NCBI GenBank assembly: GCA_030180135.1
Contig: CM058233.1
Coordinates: 24,461,615 to 24,525,614, forward strand
DNA length: 64,000 nucleotides
Reading direction: 5' to 3'
Source of the DNA: Orychophragmus violaceus
Taxonomy: Eukaryota; Streptophyta; Magnoliopsida; Brassicales; Brassicaceae
The notes under the pieces are model-generated. The model searched no databases. It saw only the letters and a program-made list of their open reading frames with translations, and was not told where the DNA came from. Positions 46,101 through 57,897 of this stretch are shown in pieces; position 1 is the stretch's first letter; each line of letters begins with the position of its first letter. The position numbers and the translations under genes are program-made.

Positions 46101-48715
46101 GGCTACTGGGCTTTCTCTTCTTTTCACAAAAATTTTTAGCGGGCTGGTATGGGTATGTTACACATATGATGGTGAGTATGATCTTATCGGATGTAAAGGT
46201 TTCGTGTTCCGAAAATATCTACCCATAAAAAATTTGGAGAAAAGAATAGCTGGCTTCTCAATTAGTCTCCAAAACTGTTTTCTAATAAAGTCGTGTTAGC
46301 ATCTTGAAAATACTGAAAGCTGATCCCACCATCTCCTTTATCTCTACATAGTTTGTCTCATGCTTTCCAATGCATACATGTTCTTGTATCCTCGGATCTC
46401 CACCAAAAGTTTGAAACAATACTTGTTAATTATGTAGTAACTGTTTTCGGAAACCGATAACACGACCTTACGTGATTTGGCATTGTCGTAGCCACTGCCT
46501 TTATCAAGACCTCCTTCTCTCCTCGTGAAATAGTTTTGTTGTCCAACCATTTCATTTTTCCATGAATCATATATTGAAGAAAACTGAATATTTGTGTCTT
46601 CAAACCACTTAAAATTTCCGGGATACCTAAATATAACCTCATTCCACCCAGTGTTGTAATTCCTAATATTGTCTTCATCTCTTCCCGGACTTCGTTATCA
46701 ATCTTATGTCCAAATTGTAGTGAAGACTTTGAAAAGTGTATTTGTTGACCAGAAGCACTTTCAAAGTCTTTAAGAATCCGTAAAATTGTTTGACATTCCT
46801 CCTTCTCAGCCTTGCAGAAAAAACAAGCTATCATCAGCAAAAAAAGCAGATGTGAGATCGAAAGGCATTTTCTTGCCACCTTCAACCATGTTAATCGTTT
46901 CTCTCGCTCCACTTTCTTTATATTGGCTATTAGTGCTTCCATGCGTAAAATAAATAAATATGGTGACAAAGGGTCTCCTTGTCTACGTCTCCTCTGTGGG
47001 ACAATATGACCTTGTGGTTGACCATTAATTAGAACTTTATATTGAATTGTGGTAATACACCTCATTATCCGATCAACTCATTGTACTGCAAATCCCATTC
47101 TATTCAATAGATTTTCAATGAAAGTCTATTCAACCCAATCATAGGCCTTTCTCATATGTCTTTATTGCCATAAATTTGCTTTACATGATGGGTTTGTTCT
47201 TAAGCTATGGAACATTTCCTGAGCAATAAGTATATTATCTGAAATAAATCTCACTGCAACAAAAGCCGATTATGATTTCGACACAAGTTTTGGTAATAAT
47301 CCCTTTAGCATTTGACACATAATCTTGAATATGATCTTGTAACCTACATTACATAGGCTTATAAGCCATAATTCCGTCATCCGACTTGGCCTTTCTATTT
47401 TTGGAATAAGACAAATATTTGTCATATTGATCCGTGGATCAAGCTCCCCAGTTTGTAAAAAATCATTAACTAAACGAATAATATCATTCTTCACAATCGG
47501 CCACGATTGTTGAAAAAATAATGCGGTCATGCCATCCGGACCTAGGGCTTTTTCTGGATGCATCATAAACAAAGCTTTCCTAACCTCCTCCTCTGTAGCA
47601 GTTACCATAAGTTTTTATTCATTTGTGTTGTAATCGATGCTGGAATCTCCTGTAAGAAATCCTCAAAAATATGTAGACTACTTGTGGTAAACAAATCTTC
47701 AAAGTATCCTACATCCACACTTTCGACCTCATGATCCTTCATTACACATTCTCCTACTGAATTATGGAGTCCAACAATGCGATTCCTCGCTCGCCTTTGT
47801 TTAGTCAAGGCGAAAAAAGAAATTGTGTATCGATCTCCTGATGTATGCCACAAAGTCCTACTCTTCTGCTGTCTAAATTGTTCTTCATCTCTGTACGCCT
47901 CTTTCAGTTTTTCCGTAATTTCCTTTATCTCCGGTTGTGTCATGTCATCATCCTTTTGAACTTCATCCAAAGCTCTTTGCAACTCATTTATTTTCTCCGT
48001 TGCATATGAAAGATTATTTTTCCTCCATTTGATAATTAGTGTCGGCATCTACCAACCTTTGTAAAGAAATATGTATCATTACGATTATGTGATCTTTCCC
48101 ATCCTAGCTTAATAGTATCCATCATACCATCTTTACCCACCCATCGTTTATCAAATTCAAAACTGATTCCTTTTCTTTTAAATCTTGTCCTCAATAGTGG
48201 CCACTATCGGACGATGATCGGAGCCAATCATTCCTAAGTATTCAACAAAAGAGAAAGGGAAGGTTGTATGCCAATCCTCATTAGCTAGTGCCCTGTCCAG
48301 TTTGCATCGTACCAATTGTTTTCCTCTACGACCTCTCCATGATAGAGAATCTCCCAATGATGGATATTCTATCAAACCACAATCATGTATCATATTATTA
48401 AAAGAGATAAATGTCGATGCCTGGCGTGTTGTTCCCCCCTTGTTTCTCATGGTTTCTAGTAATCTCATTGAAATCCCAAATAAGAAACCACGGTGTCGCC
48501 CTGATCACACCGATGCGAGTCAACCTCTCCCATACTTGACTCGTAGCTTCTGTACTGGATCACCATAAACAAAAGAGATGAATACTCTTTGCCCTTGTAA
48601 GTCCGCCTCGATATCAATAATCTTATTGCTAGCGTACAAAATTTTCACATTAGATGTATCATAATAATATAGGGCAAGTCCCCCGCATGCACCCCTTGGT
48701 TGTATTATTTAACTT
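43160..48715 (-). mobile_element. LINE (non-LTR retrotransposon) ORF2, decayed; contains a solo LTR
   Basis: Minus strand, 5' truncated. From right to left: endonuclease region (48715-48178: GGLALYYYDTSNVK, FISFVYGDP, LGMIGSDHRPIV), linker (48048-47602), reverse transcriptase (47608-46430: EKALGPDGMTALFFQQSW, RRRRQGDPLSPYLFIL; the FADD catalytic motif is shifted by one T in a T7 run near 46830), zinc-binding zf-RVT domain (to 43977), and an RNase H-like C-terminus (43530-43190: HAEFKALIWTMKCIK, FATDCSELVKIVSD). Numerous stops. Typical Brassicaceae L1-type element. It ends tail-to-tail with the VSR gene. The 5' side is cut by another repeat at about 48720. Confidence 0.85.
44533..46162. mobile_element. 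Solo LTR (1630 bp) inserted in the LINE
   Basis: Begins TGTAACACC and ends TATGTTACA, with perfect 7-bp inverted termini (TGTAACA/TGTTACA). Flanked by the 5-bp duplication CATAT (44528-44532, 46163-46167). Removing it joins LINE coding sequence in frame (minus-strand residues RSYSPS then YGWRSIISARSL). The right part is GC-rich with CGGTCAACGG words (45480-45830). No internal retroelement sequence remains, so it is the product of LTR-LTR recombination. Superfamily not certain; the length and TGTAACACC start are common in Ty3/gypsy. Confidence 0.9.
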
Positions 48716-48749
48716 TTAAGCTTTCGTAATCCCGGAACCCTATACCCTA

Positions 48750-49080
48750 AACCTATTTCCTCGAAAATCCGTCGGAAATTTCCGACGGATTTCCGACAGA
48801 AATATTACATCCGTCGGAAATCCGTCGAAAACCAGTTTATAAAACTGGGTATGTTTCCTAATTTATAAAAAATAATATACTAAATTATATACTAAATTAT
48901 AAAAATCCTATACTAAATTTTGTGTTTAATGTATGTTTAATGTGTAATATTTTATTTAAAATATTATATTTTTATGTTATGTAATATGAATTATGAAGTA
49001 ATGTATTGGTTTAATATTATGTTTTAATTAATTTATTTCTAATATATTTTCCGACGGATTTCCACCGTATAAAGTTTATC
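48750..49080. repeat. CCGTCGGAAA-word repeat element
   Basis: TCCGTCGGAAATTTCCGACGGATTTCCGAC-type words in both orientations at about 48765-48835 and again at about 49050-49068, with AT-rich sequence between. This looks like the paired subterminal regions of a short non-autonomous DNA element that interrupted the LINE 5' part. Termini not resolved. Confidence 0.4.
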
Positions 49081-49084
49081 ATAT

Positions 49085-50249
49085 CCGAAATGACCCATAA
49101 ATTTTTATGTGAAAGAATATTGTTGCTTTGTTTCAAAAAGAAACAAGAATTCCAATTTATTTTTATACACTATCTCCCTCAAATAACCAATTATCCAATC
49201 ACCTCCTCATCTTTGACAATTCAAGCTTTAGATCCTATATTAAAATTGTATGTGAGCATGTGCCATTCGGCTATACATTAGGAATTGACGAGATCCATGT
49301 ACAAAAGATAACATGATCCATAATTTCTTAAAACCTCCCAGACCTTTATTTGATAGAAAAACTCTTGTTTCATATTCTCCATCACTTCTTGCACTATTAA
49401 AATAAACAAAATTCCATCCCCCTTTTTGTACCTTTTTGAATATTTTCCTTGCTTAATCCGAAAACCAACACAGATTCCATCACGCTTTTGTTCATATATT
49501 CCTTTATCAAACTTATACAAAAAAAAAAAAAACTGAACCATAATGAATCTGAAGTACTTTTATCCCAAATAGAACCTCGTTGAGAAATGTCGAATAAAAG
49601 GAACTTGTTTCCAAACCATATACCAATCCCGTCTCGTCCACCCCATAACAAACTTGACCATAAAGAACGTAAAACCTCGACAACTTCTTGTACCAATCTT
49701 CCCTTCATACTACCCATCACAAAGTTATCCTGGGGTCTTTTATACAAACCAAGGAAAAGCGAAATGATTGACCCATTTCCAAAAACATGTATATCCCCTT
49801 ATCAATTCTGCTCATATTCGTACCAAGTAAAAACCGATTATACAAATGGGTGAATAAGCGAACAACTTCCTTCTATATTTGAAGCCGTCCAAGTCCATTC
49901 AAAATAGCAGTCTTTATTGTTGCTATATCCTTATATGGTCCTCGTATGATTACCCGCATTTTCATGTCCTGACTCAAAAGACCCTTCTCCGCGATCTCAA
50001 TACACTCATGATTCCCAACTTGAAACCCAAGCAAGATCTCGTGTGCCGCATAAAAATCCTTAACCGAAAATGATATATAAGCCAAGCATAAAGTCCTTCC
50101 ATGTATCCCAAATAACCCTGGTACAGTACAAAGGGGAATAAAAGAAACAAAATTAGTTCACATCCAACTTTACCTTCAAGAACCTATAATTCAGATCATC
50201 ATAGATCATAACATCATATACCCATTCCCATAACCTCAGGTAAATGCAA
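49085..50249. other. Unassigned sequence left of the gypsy element
   Basis: Minus-strand frames at 50085-49873 and 49747-49397 have protein-like composition but match no family I know. The same unassigned unit continues right of the gypsy element at 55721. It may be decayed LINE 5' sequence or an old gene. Confidence 0.3.
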
Positions 50250-50254
50250 GTAGT

Positions 50255-50625
50255 TGTTAAGGTTTTGCTTTAGTAAACTTTAGATTGTAAACAAATGAAA
50301 GGAAACAAGAGCTTTATTGATCAAATCACAACTCACCAGAGAGAACACCTCTCCAATAAGCAAATGATTGATTCGATGCCTTTTTACAATGTTCCCTCAC
50401 TCTCTTAAATACTCATAAACAGGAAATAACAAACCAACGACAACCCATGTGCCAAACCGTTACAAAAGATCTCATTCTTTATTCTCCTCACACACTGACT
50501 CCACGTCACCCTTCACGCTCGTGTCTTGCAGCTTTCCTTGGCCAACACTCTCCTCTAGCTGGGCCTTCTTCTTCTTCCTAGAGTAGTGATACAAGATAGG
50601 AGAATGCTGGGCCCCCACCTTATCA
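50255..50625 (-). repeat. Gypsy 3' LTR
   Basis: 371 bp. The integrase-chromodomain frame ends inside it (stop at about 50472). Confidence 0.92.
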
Positions 50626-52181
50626 ATACCTCCCTCTTTGAAATTGACCTTGTCCTCAAGGTCAAACTGTGGGAATTGCCCTTGCATCACCCGCTTCCAT
50701 TCCCATGTACTTTCATAAACTGGTAGGTCCTTCCATTGTATCAGAACCTCCTCTTGCTTTGAAACCGGATGAACCCTGAATCCCAAGACTGCCTCAGGTT
50801 CTGTTTCCAACATCCCCTCTGCATTAATCTGAGCCGGTATGTGTATCACCTTATCCACCTGACCCAGAACTCTCTTCAGCTGTGATACATGAAAAGTACG
50901 ATGTATCTTGGCCTCTGTCGGAAGTTTCAGACGATAAGCTACCTCCCCAATGCTAGCTTCAACCTCATAAGGTCCGTAGAAGCGGGCAGCCAGCTTCTCG
51001 TTGAGCTTCTGAGCTAGTGACTTTTGACGGTAAGGCCTTATCTTTAAGAACACCGTATCCCCAACCTCAAAACTGACTTCCATGCGTTTGTGGTCAGCTC
51101 GCTCTTTCATCAACTGCTGAGCCTTATGAATGTGCTCTTTCATCAGTTCCAACGCTCCATCCCTTTCCTTCAAGCGGGTCTCCAGCTCTGCATTAGTCGT
51201 TGACCCGTCCTCGTACTTCAGAATGGACGGAGGATCCCGACCGTATACAGCTCTGAAAGGTGTCATCCGAATGGTAGTGTGGTATGAGGTGTTGTAGGAG
51301 AGCTCTGCCCCTGCCCAAGTCCTTGGTTTGTCACTAGCGAAACAGCGCAAGTAAGCTTCCAATCCCCTGTTTGTGACTTCCGTCTGTCCATCGGACTGAG
51401 GGTGGTACGCAGTGCTCAAACACAAGGACGTACCTGACAACCGGAACAGTTCTTGCCAAAACTAGCTGGTGAAAATCTTGTCTCTATCCGAGACGATGGT
51501 TTTTGGAAACCCATGCAGCCTGATTACTTCTTGAACCACTGTCATTGCCATGTCTGTCGCAGCAAACGGATGCTTGATCTTGATAAAGTGGGCATATTTA
51601 GTGAGCCGGTCCACCACCACAAGGACAGCATTGTACCCTTCTGACCTTGGCAGCCTTTCCACGAAATCCATAGCTATATCCTCCCATATAGCTTCAGGTA
51701 TCTTTAAAGGCTGTAGCAATCCACCCGGAGCCAATGTGGACGACTTGTGCCTCTGGCATGTTTGGCATGATGCCACATACTGCTTAATGTCACGCATCAT
51801 TCCTTGCCAATAAAACTGCTCAGCTACCCTCCTCTGAGTCTTAAGCACTCCTCCATGACCACCTATCTTGCCATCATGTAGTTCTCGCAGTATAATACCC
51901 GTCAAGTGTGAATCCTTCGGAATGACCAGCTTTCCTTGTCTCAACAACCTGCCCTGGACCACCGTATATTCAGGATGGGATTGCGCATCCCTGGTGATAT
52001 CCTGCACAATCTGTTGTAGCGTGGGATCAGCATCCATAGCACCCGAGATTTCTTCCAGCTGAATGGTTGTTGGTAGTGACAACGCATATAGCTCAGTCAT
52101 TGTTCCCTTTCGTGACAGAGCATCTGCTGCTCTATTTTCCAGCCCGGGTATTTTCCAGCCCGGGTCAATACTGGATTTCAA
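50472..52181 (-). pseudogene. Gypsy integrase with C-terminal chromodomain, one in-frame stop
   Basis: 52181-51462 encodes the HHCC finger region (HDGKIGGHGG, CQTCQRHK) and the integrase core start (AMDFVERLP, VVVDRLTKYAHF, TIVSDRD). A TAG at about 51462 in IFTS(stop)FWQEL interrupts it. 51440-50472 continues with AYHPQSDGQTEV, the C-terminal integrase domain and a chromodomain (VLIQWKDLPVYESTWEW), which in chromoviruses is thought to guide integration to particular chromatin. Confidence 0.9.
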
Positions 52182-53372
52182 AGTCGAATCCCAAAATCTT
52201 CGTCAACCATCTTTGATACTCCAAATTGATCTCTCTCTGCTCCAATAGGAACTTCAAGCTCTTCTGATCCGTTCGTACTAAGAACTTCCTTCCAATCAGA
52301 TAGTGTCGCCACTTGAGTATCGCCAACACAATGGCCATAAGTTCTCGTTCATAGACTGATTTTTGCTTCTGTCGATCCGTTAACGCCTGACTGAAATATG
52401 CCAACGGTCGTCGCAACTGCATTAACACGGTTCCCAGTCCTACTCCAGACGCATCCGACTCCACAACAAATAGCTCAGAAAAGTCAGGCAGTTCTAGCAC
52501 CGGTACTGTGGTCATTGCTCTCTTCAACCTGTCAAATGCGACTGTGGCCTCTACTCCCCACGAATACCGGTCTTTCCTCAGCAAGGATGTTAATGGTCTT
52601 GCGATTTCTCCATACTTCTGGACGAACTTACGGTAGTATCCGGTGAGTCCCAGAAATCCCTCAACTCTTTTATGTTTCTAGGTTGCGGCCAATCCACCAT
52701 AGCTTTGATCTTGTTCTCATCCGCTGCCACTCCTTCTTGGGATATCACATGCCCGAGATAATCCACCTTATCACTTCCAAATTGGCATTTTTTGCGGTTT
52801 TCATAAAGCTGATGCGATTACAACTTCTCCAATACCAACCTGAGATGTTGTTTGTGTTCCTGCTTAGTCTTACTATATACGAGGATGTCGTCGAAGAAGA
52901 CTAGCACGAACTGCCGGAGGTAAGGTCTGAAGACATCATTCATCACGGACTGGAACGTCGCTGGTGCATTAGAGAGCCCAAAAGGCATGACCATGAACTC
53001 GTAGTGTCCGTCATGAGTCCGGAAAGCTGTCTTGGGAACATCTTCAGCCCGTACCCGTATTTGGTGATACCCTGACCGTAAATCCAACTTCGAAAATATC
53101 ACTGCCCCTTGCAACTCATCAAGCAGTTGATCAATCATTGGTATTGGGTAACTGTCACTCACTGTTACCTTGTTAAGAGCCCTATAATCCACACAAAAGC
53201 GCCAGCTCCCATCCTTCTTTTTCACCAACAGAACCGGACTTGAGAATGGGCTTATGCTTTCTTGAATGATCCCTGCTGCTAGCATCATTGTTATTTGTCG
53301 TTCAATCTCTTCCTTCTGCGCCTGCGGGTAGCGAAAAGGCCTTACACTCACCGGATTTGAGCCTGCTGCCAA
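52165..53372 (-). pseudogene. Gypsy reverse transcriptase and RNase H, shifted
   Basis: 53372-52818 encodes the RT fingers and palm: SSPVLLVKKKDGSWRFCVDY, IFSKLDLRSGYHQI, MPFGLSNAPATFQ, VFFDDILVYS (F-F-D-D at the YXDD site). It stops at about 52818 and the downstream connection (CQFGSDKVDYLGHVIS) is in broken frames. 52584-52165 encodes RNase H (FVVESDASGVGLGTVLMQ, YERELMAIV). Confidence 0.9.
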
Positions 53373-53429
53373 GGTTATAGCGTGTTCTCGGCTCCTTGAC
53401 GGAGGTAACCCTTGAGGCTCCTCAAAGAC

Positions 53430-54008
53430 TTACGCAAACTCCCCCAACATTTGCTGCAAGTGCTTTGGAGGTTCCACGGTTTTACACTCAATCACAGCTT
53501 GTAAAGCATTGTATTCTATCAACACTCCACCTCCCTGTGTTTCCACTTCCCTCCACAACGCCTTCAGAGAAGCAGCTGAACAACACATACTTGGATCACC
53601 TTTTATGTTCACCATCCCATCTTCAGTAGGTAACTTGAGGATCTGTAGTTTCCAATTGATCTTCATTTCACCAAACGTTTCCAACCACTGCACCCCCATG
53701 ATTACGTCGACATTACCCAGTTCCAGAGGTAAGAAACTCCTCTCTACCGTATAGCCCTGGATAGTCAGCCTCACCGCATGATAGATTCCGCATCCCCTAA
53801 CAGCTGCTCATGTCCCTGTGATTACCCCGTATCCCATGGTGTTAACCGGCTGCAGCTGTAGCTTCTCAACCAACGATAGTGAAATGAAATTATGAGAGGC
53901 ACCGCTATCAATCAACATGGTGACTGCCTCACCTTCGATCGTACCTTGGAGTTTAATCGTCCGTGGGGAGGAAATCCCGACGACGGACTGGATCGACAAT
54001 ACCGCCAA
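53430..54008 (-). pseudogene. Gypsy aspartic protease region
   Basis: The minus strand encodes LIDSGASHNFIS (catalytic DSGA) in 54008-53808 and the following VDVIMGVQWLETFG in 53774-53430, in separate frames because of a small lesion at about 53800. Confidence 0.85.
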
Positions 54009-54032
54009 CTCCGGAAAGTCTGATTCCTCATC

Positions 54033-55311
54033 CTACACCGCGGTTCCCTGCTCAGTCAGCTCCTGTTCAGTACCATCATCTAACAGCAGGAGGACCCTCA
54101 ACTCCTTTTTCGCACACTCATGATTCCTCTCGCATGGCTCATCACACTTGAAACAGAGCTTCTCCGCCTTCCATTTCGCTACTTCTGCCGGTGTGAGTCG
54201 CCTGAAAGGCGGCTTGACCCGACCGATGATTGTTTTGAGCTCGATTAGGAGACAACGCTTTTGGGTTTGCATTAGGTTTGGGCTTCGAATATTCAAGCCC
54301 ATCAACTTTCTTCCAAGGCTTATCGTGTCTCAACGACTTTCCTTCCGTTGACCTCTGACCCTTCGACGGATGATAATCTCTCCGCGATTCCGTTTTCCCG
54401 GACCACTCCTCCACCATATTCGCCGTGTTCATGGTTTCCCGAAGCGATCGAGGCTTAAACATTTTGACTCCAGCTCGAATCCTTGGTTTCAACCCAGCCA
54501 TGAACGTGAGCTCTAAGACTAGATCAAAAAACTCTGGTGCATTTAACGCAAGGGATATAAAGTCTCTGCAATACTCTCTCACCGACTCTTCCTGCGTCAA
54601 GTGCAGTAGCCTTTCTCCTGCCGATTCCTCCGGAAATGTAGAGAACTGCTCCAGAATCCGAAACTTCATCTGCTCCAAGTTCCGGAATGGGTTTCGTGCA
54701 CGTTCCCATCGATACCACATCAACGCATCCTCATCGAAGCACGTTCTCACTGCTCGGAGCTTCTCCTCCTCAGAGTAGTTTCCGGTTTCAAAGTATTGCT
54801 CCACACGTAGTACCCAGTGCTCCGCTCTCTCTCCGTCAAACACTGGGAGTTCTAACCGCCGTTAATACGGTCCGCGATTCTCCTCCGGGTATCGGTGCGG
54901 TGGCCAGTGGTAGAGGTGATCATCCTCCTCACGATCGACGTCATCTCTCGTCCGAGAATGATAACCACTTCCCTGGGAAAATGGGTTTTCGCTCTGACCT
55001 CCAAAATCGATTTGTTTCCTGAACGCCTTTGTGTTTCGATCGGGATACCTGATGTCTTGAGACGAGAACGATGGCTTCACCGGGATCTGAGTGGGTTTCG
55101 CAGCTCTACCCGTATTGTCACCCAGAAGTTTTTGAGTAATCAGCTCCAACTTCTTGTTGATTCCATCGATGCTGTCTCTGAGCTCTCCGACGTTACCTTT
55201 AACCTCAGCCATGTCTTTCTCAAGGATTGGTAATCGGGCTACATCATCACGCAGACTGTCCATGGCCACTTCTATCTCCTTGTCGCTTTTCTTCGCCGCC
55301 GGCGCCATCAC
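54033..55311 (-). pseudogene. Gypsy gag, with in-frame stop and shift
   Basis: 55311-54862 starts MMAPAAKKSDKEIEV, with a coiled-coil stretch. A TAA at about 54863 separates it from the same-frame continuation 54843-54142 holding the retrotransposon gag domain (FDGERAEHWVLRVEQYFE, MWYRWERARNPF). A shift then leads to the zinc knuckle (LCFKCDEPCERNHEC) in 54305-54033. Confidence 0.88.
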
Positions 55312-55329
55312 CCACAGTCACTGGATTAA

Positions 55330-55342
55330 GGCTCTGATACCA
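55330..55342 (-). promoter_or_regulatory. Gypsy primer binding site (initiator Met-tRNA)
   Basis: The minus strand reads TGGTATCAGAGCC next to the 5' LTR. Confidence 0.88.
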
Positions 55343-55344
55343 AA

Positions 55345-55715
55345 TGTTAAGATTTTGCTTTAGTAAACTTTAGATTGTAAACAGATGAAAGGAAACAAGA
55401 GCTTTATTGATCAAATCACAACTCACCAGAGAGAACACCTCTCCAATAAGAAAATGATTGATTCGATGCCTTTTTACAATATTCCCTCACTCTCTTAAAT
55501 ACTCATAAACAGGAAATAACAAACCAACGACAACCCATGTGCCAAACCGTTACAAAAGATCTCATTCTTTATTCTCCTCACACACTGACTCCACGTCACC
55601 CTTCACACTCGTGTCTTGCAGCTTTCCTTGGCCAACACTCTCCTCTAGCTGGGCCTTCTTCTACTTCCTAGAGTAGTGATACAAGATAGGAGGATGCCGG
55701 GCCCCCACCTTATTA
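55345..55715 (-). repeat. Gypsy 5' LTR
   Basis: 371 bp, about nine substitutions relative to the 3' LTR, no length difference. Confidence 0.92.
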
Positions 55716-55720
55716 GTAGT

Positions 55721-56715
55721 CTCTATATGCCCATAGTTATGCACCATAACACTATCTAAAATCCTGGGGCTACTATAGACCTTTCCTTCCTCGCCTTATT
55801 GAACCAAAGAAATCCAGTTAAAACCACGTAAATCAAAGAGCCTACACGCAGTACTAACCAAATTTGAGATGGTCTCCGCATTGACCTCATCGACTCTACT
55901 ATCAAGCATCGCATTCCCTATAGTATTTACCCTCATGAAAGACCTTATTTGTAAACACCATTGCTTACAAACAACCGACCCAGACCTCCAATAAAATCTA
56001 CAGTGATCAAAGGACCTAATATCAGACTTTCCAAAAATCCATCCCTGCACTGTGAAACCGACTTATAAAATCATGAGCTTGAGCAAAGAAACTTGAGAGA
56101 AAACATAAAGAACTAATTGAAAACAGATAAACAACCATCTCATGCCTGTAATCGCCTGTGTACTGACTGATTACACAGACTCCTTCAACCTTATACTGCC
56201 ACATACGAAATGCCATGTATACATGCTCCCAGCCTCCCACCATTATCTTCATCAAGAATCATGACACAAAACCAAAAGAAACCAACTATATGCAGAATCC
56301 TAACATCAGTGTCTCTATTAATCATAGTAAACACCAAAACACCAATAAAAGTAACTGTTTTATTCCATAGAGAAGTAATAAACATCAATGAGCCTCCAAG
56401 TAAGTATACTCTACTCCTATAAAGAATCACAGTAATCAAAAGAGCAGAAAACTGTCTACCGAAAATGAGTCGATTCCTAGTTAATTCAAGATCCCAATTG
56501 ACAGCCTAATCGACCTGAAAGTTTCAATCTATAAGATAGCCATAATCCAATCAAATCAAGATTATATTCCATCAGAATGAAATCACAATCCCTCGACAAT
56601 ACTTTCCCAAAATAATGAAAATGTGAAATCCCTCTCAGCCTAGATAAGTCCAGAGATCTTATCCATATTTCATGAATCATAAAAATATGAATCCGTAAAA
56701 TCCACTCAATCCATA
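55721..56715. other. Unassigned sequence right of the gypsy element
   Basis: Continuation of the unit at 49085-50249. Short minus-strand frames (56050-55796, 56439-56191) with no recognised family. No repeat border seen. Confidence 0.3.
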
Positions 56716-56719
56716 GACT

Positions 56720-56973
56720 AGCACGGATTCTCAGACAACCGGCTCGGACAGTCCAAATCGAGCAGCTTGCTCGGAAATTCCGAGCAAGACACACTGCTTG
56801 GAATTTCTGAGAAAGATGCATTCTTCAGAAATTCCGAACACGACACATTTCTTGAACTTTCCGAGCAAAATACACTTCATCGTAAGTTCCAGCAGAACAC
56901 ACTTCCTTGGAATTTCTGAGCGGAACATACTTTAGCAAAACATATTTCCTGAATCTTTCGAACGGACACTATA
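56720..56973. repeat. Degenerate short repeat array (TTGGAATTTCTGAGC-like units)
   Basis: Five to six imperfect units of about 30-40 bp, each containing GGAAATTCCGAGCA or GGAATTTCTGAG and a GACACACT/AACACACTT tail. On the minus strand it would encode the repeated pattern S-E-x-x-x-x-C-V-L-L. Similar GGAATTCCGAGGAA-rich DNA occurs in LTRs of Brassica gypsy elements, so it may be the left part of the LTR-like relic at 59385-60010. Confidence 0.45.
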
Positions 56974-57673
56974 AGTCTGATTGGTAGAAGCTTTCCAAGC
57001 TTTACACAGCTATATATTTCTCTACAGTACTAAATCAAGACAATCATGCTTTACACACTAAAAATCTGTTGACAAAGTTTTTTTACTTTACTTTTTTTTT
57101 CAGCTGTACAAAGCAAATAAGGTACAGCCCAAAATTTTAGGCTGTGAAAATATTTTATTCACATTTTTGGCAAACTATGACAAAAAGAAAAATATTTCTA
57201 TTTATCTTATTTATTTTTCCAAAACAATTTATAGAAGAAAACCCTAATTTATAATCTTATATAAAACTAAAATCTTTCGTAATGGACAAACACACGAAGT
57301 CAGAAGCTTGAAAAAATATCTTGTTCATCCTAAAGCAAAGAAAAGAAGAAGACGAAGTTAGAAAATGTAGTCACTCAACCACATATTTTATTAGTTTAAA
57401 CTTTTCTGTCTCACACATCTCTCTATTGGTTTGTTTATAAATATAGAACACTTACGCTTTTTGTTTTCTTTTGATACATCTCTATATTCGTATAAACTAT
57501 TCTTCACTTCGTTTTCTTTTTGTTTTTTTTTAACACATCTCTATATTCCTAAATGTTCTTTCAACCACATATATACGTATATATTCGTTTTCTTTGTTAA
57601 CTAATATGTAACAATATAAATTTTTTTAACTATATAATTGAAGTCTAAAATATTGTTTTTATATTTTACAGAT

Positions 57674-57748
57674 ATGGCGAATAACAACAATGATGTCGTG
57701 AACAATATCAACAAAACCGCGGTGAATATTAATGATCTAAACTCATAA
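57674..57748 (+). pseudogene. Possible first exon of the Harbinger transposase gene
   Basis: After TTTTACAG comes ATGGCGAATAACAAC..., a short frame rich in Asn (MANNNNDVVNNINKTAVNI) that ends in a stop at about 57748. It may be the transposase or the accessory-protein N-terminus. Very short. Confidence 0.3.
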
Positions 57749-57794
57749 GTGTTGTTATTATTATTATACTTTATATAAATAAATAAATAAATAA

Positions 57795-57800
<6 letters not shown>

Positions 57801-57846
<46 letters not shown>
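57801..57846. repeat. (AT)23 microsatellite
   Basis: Uninterrupted AT dinucleotides following AAAT/TAAA repeats, inside the apparent intron of the Harbinger transposase gene. Confidence 0.95.
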
Positions 57847-57848
<2 letters not shown>

Positions 57849-57897
57849 CTAATTATAATTTTATATATACATATATTATATTTGTTTTGGCAAATAG

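Larger units (their letters stand above)
50255..55715 (-). mobile_element. Ty3/gypsy chromovirus (Reina-like), full length, coding-defective
   Basis: Two 371-bp LTRs (50255-50625 and 55345-55715; TGTTAAG...CTTATCA/CTTATTA) differ at about nine positions by eye (about 97.6% identity). Perfect 5-bp target duplication GTAGT (50250-50254, 55716-55720). Initiator Met-tRNA primer site at 55330-55342 on the minus strand; purine-rich tract AAAGAGGGAGG next to the 3' LTR. Order gag, protease, RT, RNase H, integrase, chromodomain. Small size and short LTRs fit the Reina clade. Several stops and shifts. Confidence 0.93.
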
